Positions 48,901 to 60,767 of a DNA stretch of 64,000 nucleotides are shown piece after piece. A program made the position numbers and the translations under genes. Below the pieces are notes generated by a model, which was given only the letters and a program-made list of their open reading frames with translations, was not told where the DNA came from and made no database searches. Position 1 is the first letter of the stretch. Every line of letters begins with the position of its first letter. This DNA is from Eutypella sp. D-1 (taxonomy: Eukaryota > Ascomycota > Sordariomycetes > Xylariales > Diatrypaceae): assembly GCA_023313575.1 (NCBI GenBank), contig JAJTTP010000005.1, positions 2,418,001-2,482,000 on the forward strand, written 5' to 3'.

Positions 48901-50102
48901 AAGAATGACGAGGAGGCCTCGAAGTTCACGCAAGAGCAACGTTTGCAAAAGATATCCGAGATCGACGAGATGCAGCGGCAGATCGTCGATGAGCGCCAAG
49001 GCCTTGGACGGGTACTCGAAGTTTCCAACGAGGTAGACCGGTCTTTGGCCTATCTTTCCTCCTCGGCCACCAACGTCACGATGCGGTGGCAGCAGGGCCA
49101 CTTCGTCGGCGGAGGTACGTTCGGTAACGTGTACGCTGCTATGAACTTGGACACGGGGCACTTGATGGCAGTCAAGGAGATCCGACTCCAGGATCCCAAA
49201 TTGATCCCTCAGATCGCCACTCAGATCAAGGACGAGATGGCCGTGTTGGAGGTGCTTGACCATCCCAACGTCGTGTCGTATCACGGCATTGAAGTCCACC
49301 GCGACAGGGTCTACATCTTCATGGAGTTCTGCTCCGGCGGTTCGCTGGCGAACCTGCTGGAGCACGGCCGCATTGAGGACGAGCAGGTCATCATGGTTTA
49401 TGCGCTGCAACTTCTTGAGGGCCTCGCGTACCTGCACGAGAGCGGTATCGCGCACCGCGACATCAAACCAGAGAGTAAGTCTTCCACGGCCCGCACATAT
49501 GTCAATTGTTTTCACTAACAAGCTGTGCAGACATTTTGCTCGATCACAACGGTGTGATCAAGTATGTCGACTTCGGCGCAGCTAAGGTCATCGCCCGGCA
49601 GGGCCGAACCATGGTGCACGGAGTCGCGACGACGACGAGGCCGAACAACTCGATGACGGGCACGCCGATGTACATGTCGCCGGAGGTAATCAAGGGGGAG
49701 AACCCAGGGCGAGCCGGGTCGGTAGACGTGTGGTCGCTGGGGTGCGTGATCCTGGAGATGGCGACGGGGCGGCGGCCGTGGTCGAACCTCGACAACGAGT
49801 GGGCCATCATGTACAACATCGCGCAGGGCAACCCGCCCCAGCTTCCCGGCACCGAACAGCTCAGCCCCCAGGGCATCGACTTCCTCCAGCGCTGCTTCGC
49901 CCGTAACCCCGGCGAGCGCGCCAGCGCCGTCGAACTCCTCCAGCACGACTGGATCATGGCCATCCGCAACCAGGTCGTCGAGCCCCCCACCCCGAGTGAC
50001 AGCGGCAGCGCCTCCGCTCAGTCCACTCCCAACCAGCCCTCCGCCTCCGCCGGTAGCCACAGCAGGGCCAGCTTCACCGCTGGGTCCGACGGGTTTTACT
50101 AG
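45937..50102 (+). CDS. SSK2: HOG-pathway MAP kinase kinase kinase, SSK2/OS-4 type
   Basis: MAPKKK that relays two-component osmosensor signals (via the SSK1-type response regulator) to the PBS2-type MAPKK and HOG1-type MAPK. Two exons, 45937-49474 and 49531-50102, give 1369 residues, matching filamentous-fungal homologues. The long N-terminal half, starting MSTETSPRAVRFSQSEVE, is disordered to about residue 170 and then helical and conserved; it holds the regulatory region. The kinase domain is about 1049-1330: glycine loop GGGTFGNVY, VAIK-type lysine in MAVKEIRL, HRDIKPEN about 1173-1180, DFG at about 1193, GTPMYMSPEV and DVWSLGC. All catalytic residues are present. The 56-base intron splits the HRDIKPEN motif (GTAAGT, CACTAAC, GTGCAG). 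The tail ends SFTAGSDGFY at TAG, but the same frame stays open for 223 more codons. Leader features upstream suggest translational control. Confidence 0.96.
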
Positions 50103-50774
50103 GGAAAACGCCCGCCGGCGCCCCCGGCCGGTGGTGGCGGTGGTGGCGGTGGCAGCGGCGACGCCGATGCCCAGACCCCACCCGCCATCAATGTCACCGT
50201 GCCGACGCCACTGGAAGAGCACGAAGGGCACAAGGACGACGATGTAGTGCCGTCGCTCGACGGTGCAGCGCATGATGACGACGAACGTTTCTACTCGTGC
50301 ATGTGCGACGATGACGATTATTTGCTCTTGCAAGACGTTGCCCTGCCGAGCCTGGAGGAGCCGGTGGTTGCGGAGTCCGGGGAGGAATTCGTCAATTCCG
50401 GACGATCATCGCCGCCGTCGCCGTCGTCGCTGTCGCCAAGCATCGACGCTCTTCGACGGTGGCGGCAGCGGCAGCAGCGGATACTGGGCGAGGGGCCAGG
50501 AAAGCTCTCAAGCCCGAATTTAGACTCGGACGTTGCTGCAGTAGCCAGGTCCTCCGGCCCCCTCCTCGAAAAGATGCAGAGGGCCGGCGTGGAATCCGCC
50601 CGCAGGGCTGAGGCCAGGGAGACGCTCGCACTCGGCGCCGACATAGGCAGGTTGGGCGGCCGCACCAGACCCAGGGCTGTCACTGGTCCTCCTGCCCTCG
50701 ACATCACGCCCGCTGCCACTATCAGTGCCGACACTATCAGCACCACCAAGCCCCGGACCACCTCCGAGAACTGA
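50103..50774 (+). other. in-frame open extension after the SSK2 stop codon
   Basis: Starting directly after TAG at 50100-50102, the SSK2 frame continues without a stop for 223 codons to TGA at 50772-50774. The hypothetical peptide has a Gly-run linker, an acidic stretch (DDDERFYS, CDDDDYLLL), a Ser/Pro-rich stretch and a basic Arg/Gln helix (DALRRWRQRQQR). Strong G/C at third positions continues as in the kinase exon. I found no intron that would remove the TAG and keep this frame. Most likely it is 3' UTR, perhaps formerly coding; readthrough or a base error are alternatives. Confidence 0.35.
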
Positions 50775-53770
50775 AATACCAGATAGTCCGGGGCCTTGAG
50801 CTTTCGCCCTCGCTGCTTATATATACCTCTATATGTACGTGGTTGGCTCAATGCCGCGTTGGGTCCCCTTTTATGTTATTTGATTGTTTCCCCCCCTGTT
50901 TTGCAGTGCAGTTGTGGGACTTGGATTAGGGTTGTCGTTGATTTCCCATGGTCGTTGTGCACATACACTTATATACCCGCACGCTCGCTGTACACGTCAC
51001 GTTCTATTAGCTTCACTGTTGCCTTCGATCCTCGACGGCCTTTTGGAACGCCTTTCTTCCTCCCATTTTTTCTATTTTTATGTCATCGAACGGGGGCGTA
51101 TATACACATATACATACACATTACGTCACTCATACACCGATACGCGCATACTTAGTTCGTATATAACGACATAGCCACACACACGCAAACACATACACGC
51201 ATTTTCTTCACCCGGGGAGGAGTCTGTTCTAGCAAGCAGGTCCACGGTATGCCATAGCATACATAAGTACCTAAAGGAGGGGGGAGGCGGGAAATGAACG
51301 AAGTAGGAGGAACTAACTAGTACGAATGGGCTACGCCGGGGCAAGGGGAACAGGGCGATGGGTGGGGTTTTGGGGTGTAGGTACGATTGTTACTTGCATC
51401 AGCGACGGCGTTACAATTGGATATTTGCTATTACTATTCTTCATCCATGTTGCTTATCTCTTGCCTTCTTGCTGCCATATACATTCGTCATACTGGCCGT
51501 GACGTTTTTGGGGAGAAGTAGCCAGTCTTTAGGCCCCCCTTGTGTTACGAGTAGCTCGTGTTGTAGTAACTCGAGCTTTTGTCCTCGGCGATGGTGGTGG
51601 TACCGCGGTGTTTACTTATGCATGAAGGCGAATGGATGAATACACGGAGCGAGCGAAGGGCCTTCCTGTGTTTATATGGGAAAGTTAAGTTCATATATAC
51701 GATGTTGTATATACGATAGGCTTTCTGGGCCCATGATGGTTGATGGGCAAATGAAGAGGTGGTGTCGTCATATAACACTGGACATGAGTGCGTGTATCCA
51801 TGCTGGTTGGGGGTGGCTATGGAATCCTATATGTCTGGGTACATAAGCAGATTGGTAGGGAGACGGGGGCGTCTGGGATGTACATGTTGTGAGGTTTGAA
51901 ATAAGTATATCCATACTAGCAGGTCCCCGCGAAAAGTTATGGCCCAAGTATGCGCTTAGCCAAAGTATGAAGTTGGGCCATAAATTTTCGCATCCGCCGA
52001 GTAGGTATTCGTTAACGAAGGCGTACTAGTATTTTTCCTAGTGCGATATATATATGTGTGTGTATGTGTTTTCTCGACGTGTGATGTATGTAATCACAAC
52101 GAGGGAGAATTCAGGCAGTTGGCAGTGGACCCGACAATATGTCTACATCGAATAGGACAACTTCTGACTCAACGGAGCAAGACCGCAGTATGAAACCATC
52201 TACAGATATGTTTTTTTCCTTTTCCATTTCTAACTTTTTCACTTGTTCCTGACATACAAGGCAAGGCATTTGTTTGTTGGGTCATTACCAAGCATAAGTG
52301 GGAGTGGAGCGTAGGATTGCGCTCTGGAGTTCGCGTTGTTCTTCGCTCGCACCTCGCCCAAAGAGGACGAACTGACTACTCGCTACCTCATGAGAGCTTG
52401 TCCCTGATTAACAAATTGTTTTTATCACGTTCCGGCCGACTGACCGGCCTGTATTATATTGATAGTGGTAGGTCCCGGCTTTCCCGGGACTGTTGGCATG
52501 CTGACAACGCGCACGTATTACTAGGCATAGACAATCATCATGAGGCCAGCAGCGCTTATCCTAGGTTGAGAGCCGCCCATGCCGTCAGCAAACGGAGAAT
52601 CACACGTGTGCACAACGCTGTCCCCAGGACATAGATAGTGGCTACGCTCGTACACGATTTCTTGCAAAAGTTGCCATTGTCGGGCGAGAATGCCTGGATG
52701 TGGTTGTGAGGGTTTGTGTGTATGCATGTATATGTATATATATAAAAACATAATATATGCCGTATCCATCCATCCATCCCATCCGGCCCCGGTCCTGCTC
52801 CCGCTCCCGCTCCCATCCCCAGCCGGTTTGATTGATAAGATTCCCCACCCCGCTTCGCCCGTGTTATGTTGTTATATGCCTTTCGCCGCCGTTCCCCTTT
52901 TGAACGATCCCCATACCTGACAAGAGCAAGACAAGACAGAAAAAAGAGACGAGACAAGGAACAAAAAAAGGAAATGGAAAAGAGGAAAAAAAGATCGGAC
53001 CTTGTTATACCAGAGGATCCTTCTCGCCTCCCAGACCTTGACCGCTTTTCTTTTCTGCAATAGATTATCAGACCCCGTAGATCTGGTATACGCTCAGCTT
53101 AGCCACCACTTCTCCTGGGAAAAAGTTTCCTAGAGTCTCGACACTCGTCCTCTCACACCTACCAACCCTCCTAATGATGCTCGTGTGTCCTTGCACCTCG
53201 TCACACCGTCCGAAACGTGTCATGTGCACCGGGACAGAAACTCCCAGGGACGGTAGAGCGGGTCCCGGTTCAAGCGGTGTCAGTCCTTTATACTCGGGTC
53301 CTCGATGCATTTCAACGCCTCAAACGAGACCACTGTCCCTCATCCATCGGCCCCATCCATCCCCCGACCTTAACCAATCCACCCGCCTACTTCCCTCCCG
53401 TTCGTGGTATCAGTGCTCTCGACTCGCAACCCCAGCCTCCAAACGCAGGAAAAAGAATTCGGGAACCATTACATTAGAACACTGGCCGAGCATCATAGAT
53501 CGACCAACCCCCCTTGCCCCACTCCCCTCCTTCCTGAACCCCAGTGGCTTTTCGATAAATAAAGAGATCGCTTGCTGAATACAGATATGTTGCTGGAGCT
53601 GTCGGCGCATGTAGGCAAGAACGAGCATGATGGAAATAAGATTTGATAATGATACACAGGAACCCCAATAGGTTAGATTGAATCGAAGGGAAATGCGGTC
53701 GCCACCGTGCAATGAGAGGACAACTCAGAGACAGGTCATGAGGTATCATCTCATGACAAAGCACTGTTCA
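50775..53770. other. convergent intergenic region
   Basis: 3 kb between the ends of SSK2 (plus) and the homeobox gene (minus). It holds their 3' UTRs and no supported gene. Low-complexity tracts: CA/TA-rich sequence near 51100-51200, TA/TG near 52050-52070, and CATC and CTCCCG short repeats near 52765-52815. Confidence 0.6.
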
Positions 53771-55708
53771 TCAATGTTGCTGAGATTGTGGCCAGTCGTT
53801 GGGGGTTACGTTCTTGGCGAACTGGACCTGCTTGGATCTGAACTGGCCTGGCGACGACCTGGATGATACGACCGATTCGTTCGTGTCCCAGTCGAACTCG
53901 GTCTTCACCGGTGCGTTGGCAAGAAACGCTCCCTGCGTGTTCAGTGGGCCAGAGGAACCGTGCGCATACTGCGGCGTGCTTGGGCTGCTACCGTCGCTTC
54001 CGTTTACGTAATCAGGGATGCCCTGGAGGCCCGGGAATTCCTGCCCAAACGGCGTCATCACCGGCTGGTCGATGAAATCGGGATAGGAGCTAAAGGGGTT
54101 GCCGATCAAGTTCGACGTGCCGAAGTTTCCGATCACGCCGGGACTCTGGGGCGGTGTCTTGAGGTTGTGCTGGGCGTTAAACTCGGATAGGAAGTTCGCG
54201 TGCACAGCTGAGCTGGGAATCATCGAGTCGTCGTCGGCGCTGCTCGAGGCCACCACTAAATCCTGGAGGCTCTGCTGCTTCATGACGATTGGTGTCCTCG
54301 GTGTCGGGGGCGCCACCATAGAGAACGGCGCAGTCATCGGTCCCCCATGCTGATACTGATGAATCCAAGCCTCCTGTTTGCTCATGTTGATTGGTGAACG
54401 GGGTCCCGCGCTGGATTTCTGGATCCGACCAGGACCATTGGACGAATGGATCCTGCGCAAGCTAAGAGGTTGCTTCGAGTGGTCAAGGCGTCTCAGGCCA
54501 TCCATGGCGGTCCTCGGTACGTTTGGGTAGTTCCTTAGCGCCGCTGCCTGCAGGGCAGCTGGTCGAGGGATGTTTCGACGGGACGCGATGTTCGCAGGGG
54601 GTGGAGGCGACTTAAACGAATCTGCGGGGCTAGGGATGTTGTGGGGGTGTTCGCCGTGGCCATGAACGCTGTTGTTCGAGCTTGATGTTTCCATGCTATC
54701 GAGGCTTGGAGAAGACTGACTCAGAGGGAATGTCGTCGCCGTGGAACTGTTATACCCGCCCACCATGTTCTGAAACTGAAATTGGAACCCACTCTCCACG
54801 CTGTGCGTGTCAGGGGTTGCTAAGCCGTCACACTGAGACGTAGCTACTTGACCGAGGCTTTGGTTCAGGGCGTTGAAGGACGACTCGAGCTCGTCGGTTT
54901 GTGCATGGTTGCTGAAGTCCCCGATCACTCGCTGTTCCGAGAATGCCATCATGCCTGAAGATGTAAAGTTATCCGACATCTGGGACTGGACGGTACTCGA
55001 ATCATCTTTGTGAGAATACGGCTGATAGGCGTGGGGGGACCGAGGCTCTTCCGGACTGCAACTTTCATCTTCCTCACAGGTCGACTCCGCTGTTGTGCTG
55101 GACTCGTGAGAGCTGGCGCTAACATCCGGGAAGAGAGCAGACGAGGGTTGCATACGGTGATGCCCGCTATCGTTGGCGCGCTCTGCTGCAGACTCACTCA
55201 GAGAGTACTCCTGAGGAGAAGCCGATTCCGACGGGTCCTGCTCGGCTGCCCTACGAGCTTCGTATTCCTCCTGCTTCTTTTCCTGCTTCGCCTTGGCCCG
55301 ACGATTCTGAAACCAGTTCTAGAGAAAAGGTCAGCAACGCTCATGACGAGGGAAAATTCTTCTTTTACACACATTTATCCTTGCCCGCTCCAGACGAAGC
55401 GAGTCTGCTAACTGTGCTTTCACCGAGCTGGAGGGCTTTGGGTTCTTCCGGAACTCCTTCTCCAGTCTGTCGACTTCCTCCTTAGTTAGTCGTGGCTTTG
55501 ACTCGGTCTTGCCATCGACCAAGCCCGCGTGGTCACCCATGAGGGGGTTTCGCGGTTGATGATACCCGAACATATCCATATAAGACAATCCATGGGGAAA
55601 TCCGGGGTGGATACGATACTGTCCTCCAGGGTAGTGTTGCATAGACTGGCCCGGCTGAAAGCCGTAGACCGGGGCGAAGCTCCCTTGGTGGCCGAACTGC
55701 ATGTCCAT
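53771..55708 (-). CDS. homeobox transcription factor
   Basis: Sequence-specific nuclear DNA-binding protein of the fungal homeodomain class, members of which control conidiation, sexual development or infection structures. Two exons, 55373-55708 and 53771-55318, give 627 residues. The homeodomain is about 70-128: basic N arm KPRLTKEEVDRLEKEF, helices 1-2 with KPSSSVKAQLADSL, and recognition helix 3 RINNWFQNRRAKAKQ. The 54-base intron (GTGTGT, TTGCTGACC, CTCTAG) falls exactly between N112 and N113 inside helix 3. The N terminus is rich in Gly, Pro, His and Met. The long C-terminal part is disordered, with Ser-, Pro- and Asn-rich stretches suited to activation, and the last third has acidic EFDWDTNES. 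The key W-F-x-N-R residues are intact. I do not assign a named orthologue; an HTF1-like role is possible but unproved. Confidence 0.95.
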
Positions 55709-57008
55709 GATGACACCGGCGTTGTAGCGATGTTAGGCTTATAAGTTGAGTGTTGCTAAATGCAATGCGGCGCCTCCGAGATAAACCTAGGAACTAGTGG
55801 TTTGACGACCCAAGTCTGTCGACGGATGTATTACGATAGTGTTATAATGAGATTCTATATATACTCAGATAGTCGTCGGAGGGCTGGACGGAAGCGTGTT
55901 ATTGTTGTTAATGAACGACTGTAAGTTAGATGACTGCACAGACCGACACGAGAGTATGCTGGTGAACGAACGTGGTGTGAAGGTTGCTAGAGAGCAAGAA
56001 TCAACACCGAGGCGTTCTAGTCGAGGGGATGTTGGTATAAGAGCGAGCAAGCCAGCAAGCAAGCGAACACAGGCCCCAGGGCAGTACAGATGTGTCCGAC
56101 TCCAGGTGAGACAGGGCTCCTCAAGGAGATATCCTCGAGACAGAAACCAAACGGAGACAGGGCAACAGAGAGAGTCAAGATGGAACAAGAAAAACAATCA
56201 AGGAGTTGTATGTGAACGAAAAGGGAGGGGGGTGGCGTGTGTAGATGTAGTTGGTGGGTCTTTGGGAAGCACAGCACCCTTTCGTCTACCTCTTAGCAAC
56301 ATGTTGTCGCCCGGGATAGTGTGGAAGTACGAAATACACCAACGAGAGTACATAAGAGGTACTACTAAGACAGACCACAGAGGGAAAGAAATTGCTTGGG
56401 GGAACCGAACTGAAGGCTGGACCCAGGCTGGGCAAGCCCTGGGGTGACCGGGGGGGCAAAGAGGGACGGTGTCGACGGGGGTCGTTCAGGACAGGCCTTG
56501 ACAGGGTCGCACCGTACTGTACATATGGGGGGAAGCTACTGGGGAGCGTACCCAGGGTATGATGTACCCATATAGTATTTCCAGTAGGTAACTATTCTCA
56601 GTATTCCCACAATTCTCGCATGGACCAACCTTCACTTACCCTTCTTTTGTATTTGGTGGTATTTCTTTACCCTACACTTCTCGCTCTCGCTCTGTATTTG
56701 TGGGCGCCCAGAACAGATGGGGGAAAAAAGAACTACACCTGGGCAAGCTGTAGACGCTCATGCCTAGGCGCTTTTTTAATTATTATTACGGGTAGGGTAG
56801 CGTCACTCAAGCGCCAACTTGGCTCTGGACCACCACTTACAGGACGTAAATAGGTACAAAATGCAGCCCATGCATACATATGTACAGAATCAATGTACGT
56901 CGGGGATACGGCCGGGGGTGGGCAGCGGAGGCTCTGGACGACATCATACATAGTACAAGCGGTTGTCTAGTTATCCTATTTTCTCTCCGTGGTCGGTACT
57001 CTGGATAA

Positions 57009-57048
57009 GTGTGTGTATATGTGTGTATATGTGTATGTGTGTGTGTGT
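57009..57048. repeat. GT-rich dinucleotide repeat
   Basis: GTGTGTATAT units followed by an uninterrupted GT run, 40 bases. It lies 1.3 kb upstream of the homeobox start. Confidence 0.9.
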
Positions 57049-57928
57049 CCAAAGCCCAGCCAGAGCCAGACCCCACGGCCCGCAGTCCACAGCCCACAGA
57101 TCACAGTACAGGGAGTGTGAGACGATGGAGAGAACAGAGACAGAGTAGGGTAGGGTAACAGGGACAGGGCAGAGAGGCATATCAATGACAGATGTGGCCG
57201 ACTTCTGACTGACTACGTATGTACAGACATTTCTAGGTCACTCACCCTGGATAGACAACAAGGTAGTGTCAGTTGTGTGTATTAGGTCACAAGGCTTGGC
57301 CCAGTAGGAAAAAAAAAGAAAGCAGTTGTTGGTAAGGCAGTAAGGTCAAGTTAGTGGAGCAGAACAGACTGATCAGTGGGTTCAGCAAAGTGTGAGGGGA
57401 GAGTGGGTGGGAGAGGACTCAGAGGAGTGAAGAGTGAAGAATGGCGCGAATCCATGGATGTGTTGAAGTTCGACCGCTCGTCGGAATTATGGACAGTGGA
57501 CTGTGAACAAATAGACAGTGAATAGACAGTGTACAGGGGTAATCTAGGTATGTACCTTTGTATCTAAGTATTTCTCCAAGTAGGTTCAACCTATATGTAC
57601 ATCCATGGATGCTAACTGTGCTTTGGCCCGTTGTCTCTTCTTCCTTTTTTTTGAAGGGAATTAAAAAAAGCTCTTTTAAAAGCAGGGCTCTCTTTTTCGA
57701 GTCCCTTATTTGGTTTCTCGAGGGCCATTTCCCCCACCTAATTCGCATTTACAGTCGCCCGGGAAAGGTACCGAGGATTTTCCCTAGTCCCCTTAGTTTT
57801 CCAAATGGAGCGAGCTAAAAAGTCGACAGGCGTAACCCCTGCTTCAGGTGAGTCTGGGTACCAGGATCACAGCTGAAGATAGGCGAGATACATAAGTACA
57901 CTCTATGCTCTACGTATAAACATTACCC

Positions 57929-58237
57929 TTATTGGGTACTGTTGAAATGAATAAATTCAAGGTCGCGTCCACTACGTTTATGAAGTCTGTATGGAGGGAG
58001 CACATCATACGGTTCTAATCGATCAATATCGAATGGTATATCATCGGGCGTGTTCCTCGAAGATGGCTGAGAGAAAGACCGAGATGAAGATATGAAAATT
58101 GGCACGAGTTCAGGGCTAGATAACCTCATTTTATCTACATCATAAGGGCGAAGGGGAGATGACGATGGAGGCATGGTCGTATACCGGCGTGGTTTGTGCA
58201 GGGAGCAGGGAGCAGAGAGCAGGGAACAGGGGTGCAT
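57929..58237 (-). CDS. possible small hypothetical protein
   Basis: Open frame of 102 codons, or 81 from an internal ATG (MPPSSSPLRPYDVDKMRL). Its composition is ordinary for a protein, with balanced charged residues, a repeated PYDV motif and the end EFIHFNSTQ. No signal peptide, membrane helix or known domain is visible, and there is no codon bias strong enough to separate it from chance. It is included only as a candidate. Confidence 0.2.
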   Translation of the reverse strand: MHPCSLLSAPCSLHKPRRYTTMPPSSSPLRPYDVDKMRLSSPELVPIFISSSRSFSQPSSRNTPDDIPFDIDRLEPYDVLPPYRLHKRSGRDLEFIHFNSTQ

Positions 58238-60415
58238 GGGGGCAGGGAAGAGGCAGCATTTGGTTGCCGGTACCGGTAGTTAGGTACATCTGTATGTATT
58301 TATGAAGATATGTACATCTAATTCATATATCATTTCGAGGGTCTCCTGCTTCTTTATATGATACTAGAAGGGGACGATACACCCATACAAGTACTCATGT
58401 ACTGTAGTTACATATGGTCACAACCACATGTAGATAGGCACGGCAGATCAATGCAAGGTGCTATGCAAAGTTAAAAGTAGTTACTTGTAAGAAGGGAAAA
58501 TGTGTGCAAGATAAAAAGAGAAAGAGAGGGGAGAGGAGAGGACGGGAGACGACGAGAGAAGACGAGAGGGGAGGAAAGGCAGAGAGAGGCGTCCTCATTG
58601 CAGCCCACGGGCAGACACACGGGCTTGACGGGTTCGACGGGGACCAAGAAAGCGAGGCAGTACCTTCGTATGTATCCCGTCGGACCGGTCTGATTGGTAG
58701 AAGGCGTCGCACGGAACTGAATTGACCTGAGTGGTGCAGCCAGTGCAGGTGGACAGGTGGATGCGCACGAGCTTGGCTAGAAACAGGTAATCCACCAGTC
58801 CCCGTACGGCTTAGTTTTGCCCAGGGGCTACCTAGCGGTCTAAGTCAAATTCGACGGTTTAGTACAAAGCTGGTAGTAAGTGGTATTACGGGGTTATTCA
58901 AGGCGTACCTCTTAACCTACACACATCAACAAGTATGTGTGGAGATACACTGTGCTACTTTCCTACGTATAGGGAGTATACAATACCAGGTATGCTATAT
59001 TACCTACCTGGGTACATGGGTATGCTGTGCTGTCCAGTCCACTACAGTTGACGAACATACAGATAGATATACACTACTTAGGTACCTAGATACCTAGGTA
59101 GAGTAGTGTTCACTACTGTATGCCGACATCATCGCCTTTTTTCTTATTTCCTTTCCTCTTTCTGCTAACTGCCACTAATTACTTCCTCCTATGTAAACCA
59201 CATGTTGTTCTCCATCGTGACCTTAAGGATCCCCTGTTATGTGTCTGTCCACTTCGGTCGACTGTTTATTATGAACTATATGGCTGAGGGGGGGGGTGAG
59301 GGTTTGGGTGACAGTTAGTAGTATCGTCAAAAAATTGTCGAGGAACTCTGATACAATGCTCAACACTGACGATGTGCAAGTGGATTTCGTGATCCAAAAG
59401 AAGCCCACCCCCCCTTGCCCCCTACCCTCCCTTCTCCCCTTCCCCCGCGTTGCGTTGTCTAAAACCCTCCTTGATATCATTAAGGGATCTTCCTGTCCTG
59501 TTTCGGCCCTATCTATCCATCTACCGGTGCCTAGTCTCCATAATACACATTCACGGCACTTGATATCTACCTAAGTTGTTAGTCAGTCATGTACAAGGCA
59601 CCAGACTTTTCCGACGTTGATCTAGCGGATCTAGCGGTGATTCCCAATCAACCCCCAACGTTGGCGTTGGCGTTCCCGTTCGGCGTTTTTTTAGGTACAC
59701 CTATCAACTTGATTCTACTCGAAGACTCCTACTCCCTGCTACATAGCGTAGACATTTAAGATGTTTACCCCTGAGACCTGCCTTGCATGAGGTAAACGCT
59801 AAGAGCAAGCCCCCAAAACGCCTCTACTTGGATTTTGTGCCGTCCATATCTCAAGTCTCCTTAGCACGTATGTATTGTACGCTTGCAAACTAGTTACTAG
59901 ATAAAGCGTTGATGGCATCTCAATGCTAAAGATTTAGCTTCCTGCGAAATGTAATGCATCACATGAGTAGAATAGCCACCCCAAGCCCCCATTTACATGT
60001 AGATAGGGGGATGAAAGAGGGGTGGGGGACCAAGGAGATCGCCAGGCGCCATGCCATGTCAACTTTAGTTTGTAGTCGAACGAGGAGTTGCAGGGTTCCT
60101 TCCTGATCGAATGGTTATGTACGAGAGAGATCTCAGTTCTCCTTGATCAGGCACGGCACGCGGTGTGCAGTCTGTGCGACCACTCTTTCTCCAATCTCGA
60201 TAGAATGTAGTGTAGGCGCTTGCCTGCTCCACATCCCCCTTTCACGATTGCCTCTTCATATCGCTATTGTTGGTGGATGGTAGGATGATGTACATCGACT
60301 ACATATCCGATACTCACAGGAAGCGTGTGGTGGGCGGTTACTAACATCCAGATTCTGGGCCCAGGAATCCCCACCTATATCATCCATCCTTACCACCATT
60401 ATTATTCTCCTTTTG

Positions 60416-60436
60416 AAAATAAAATAAAATAAAATA
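60416..60436. repeat. AAAAT pentamer repeat and nearby poly-A
   Basis: Four AAAAT units, followed at about 60451-60462 by a run of A. The pair could be mistaken for a retroposon tail, but no element body precedes it. Confidence 0.8.
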
Positions 60437-60748
60437 AGAATTAACTTTTGAAAAAAAAAAAAGTTCACTTTTCCCGTCACAAGAGACTAACCAGGATTCA
60501 GTTTAACATATACGGTACCTAAGTTAGCAAGTAGCTAGGTTGACTAACGCTCACTAAGAATTCTGTCAAGCCACTGTCAAACATGGGATGTTACCTGGTT
60601 TCTGGTAACATCCATACCAATGTCTCTGGGGTTTGACTTCTCCCAGTAGTTAGCGTGCAGGATTATGTCCATCCTTGCCCCTTTCTGCAGCATAATTACA
60701 CACCGATGTGCTCCATGCTATAGTTGATGGTATTATATACTACATTTT

Positions 60749-60767
60749 CTCTCTCTCTCTCTCTCTC
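60749..60767. repeat. (CT)n dinucleotide repeat
   Basis: Perfect CT run of about 19 bases in non-coding sequence. Confidence 0.9.

Noticed and set aside
48394..49521. 375-codon open frame on the minus strand
   Set aside because: It lies entirely antisense to the SSK2 kinase exon and is open only because of the high G/C at third positions there.
50053..50102. Possible 50-base intron (GTAGCC to CTAG) removing the SSK2 stop
   Set aside because: It has no branch site and would join in the wrong frame for the downstream open stretch.
49515..50333. 272-codon open frame on the minus strand
   Set aside because: Antisense shadow of SSK2 exon 2 and the GC-rich sequence after it; no domain.
60416..60462. 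A-rich repeats as a retroposon tail
   Set aside because: No element body or target-site duplication was seen; plain microsatellite plus poly-A.
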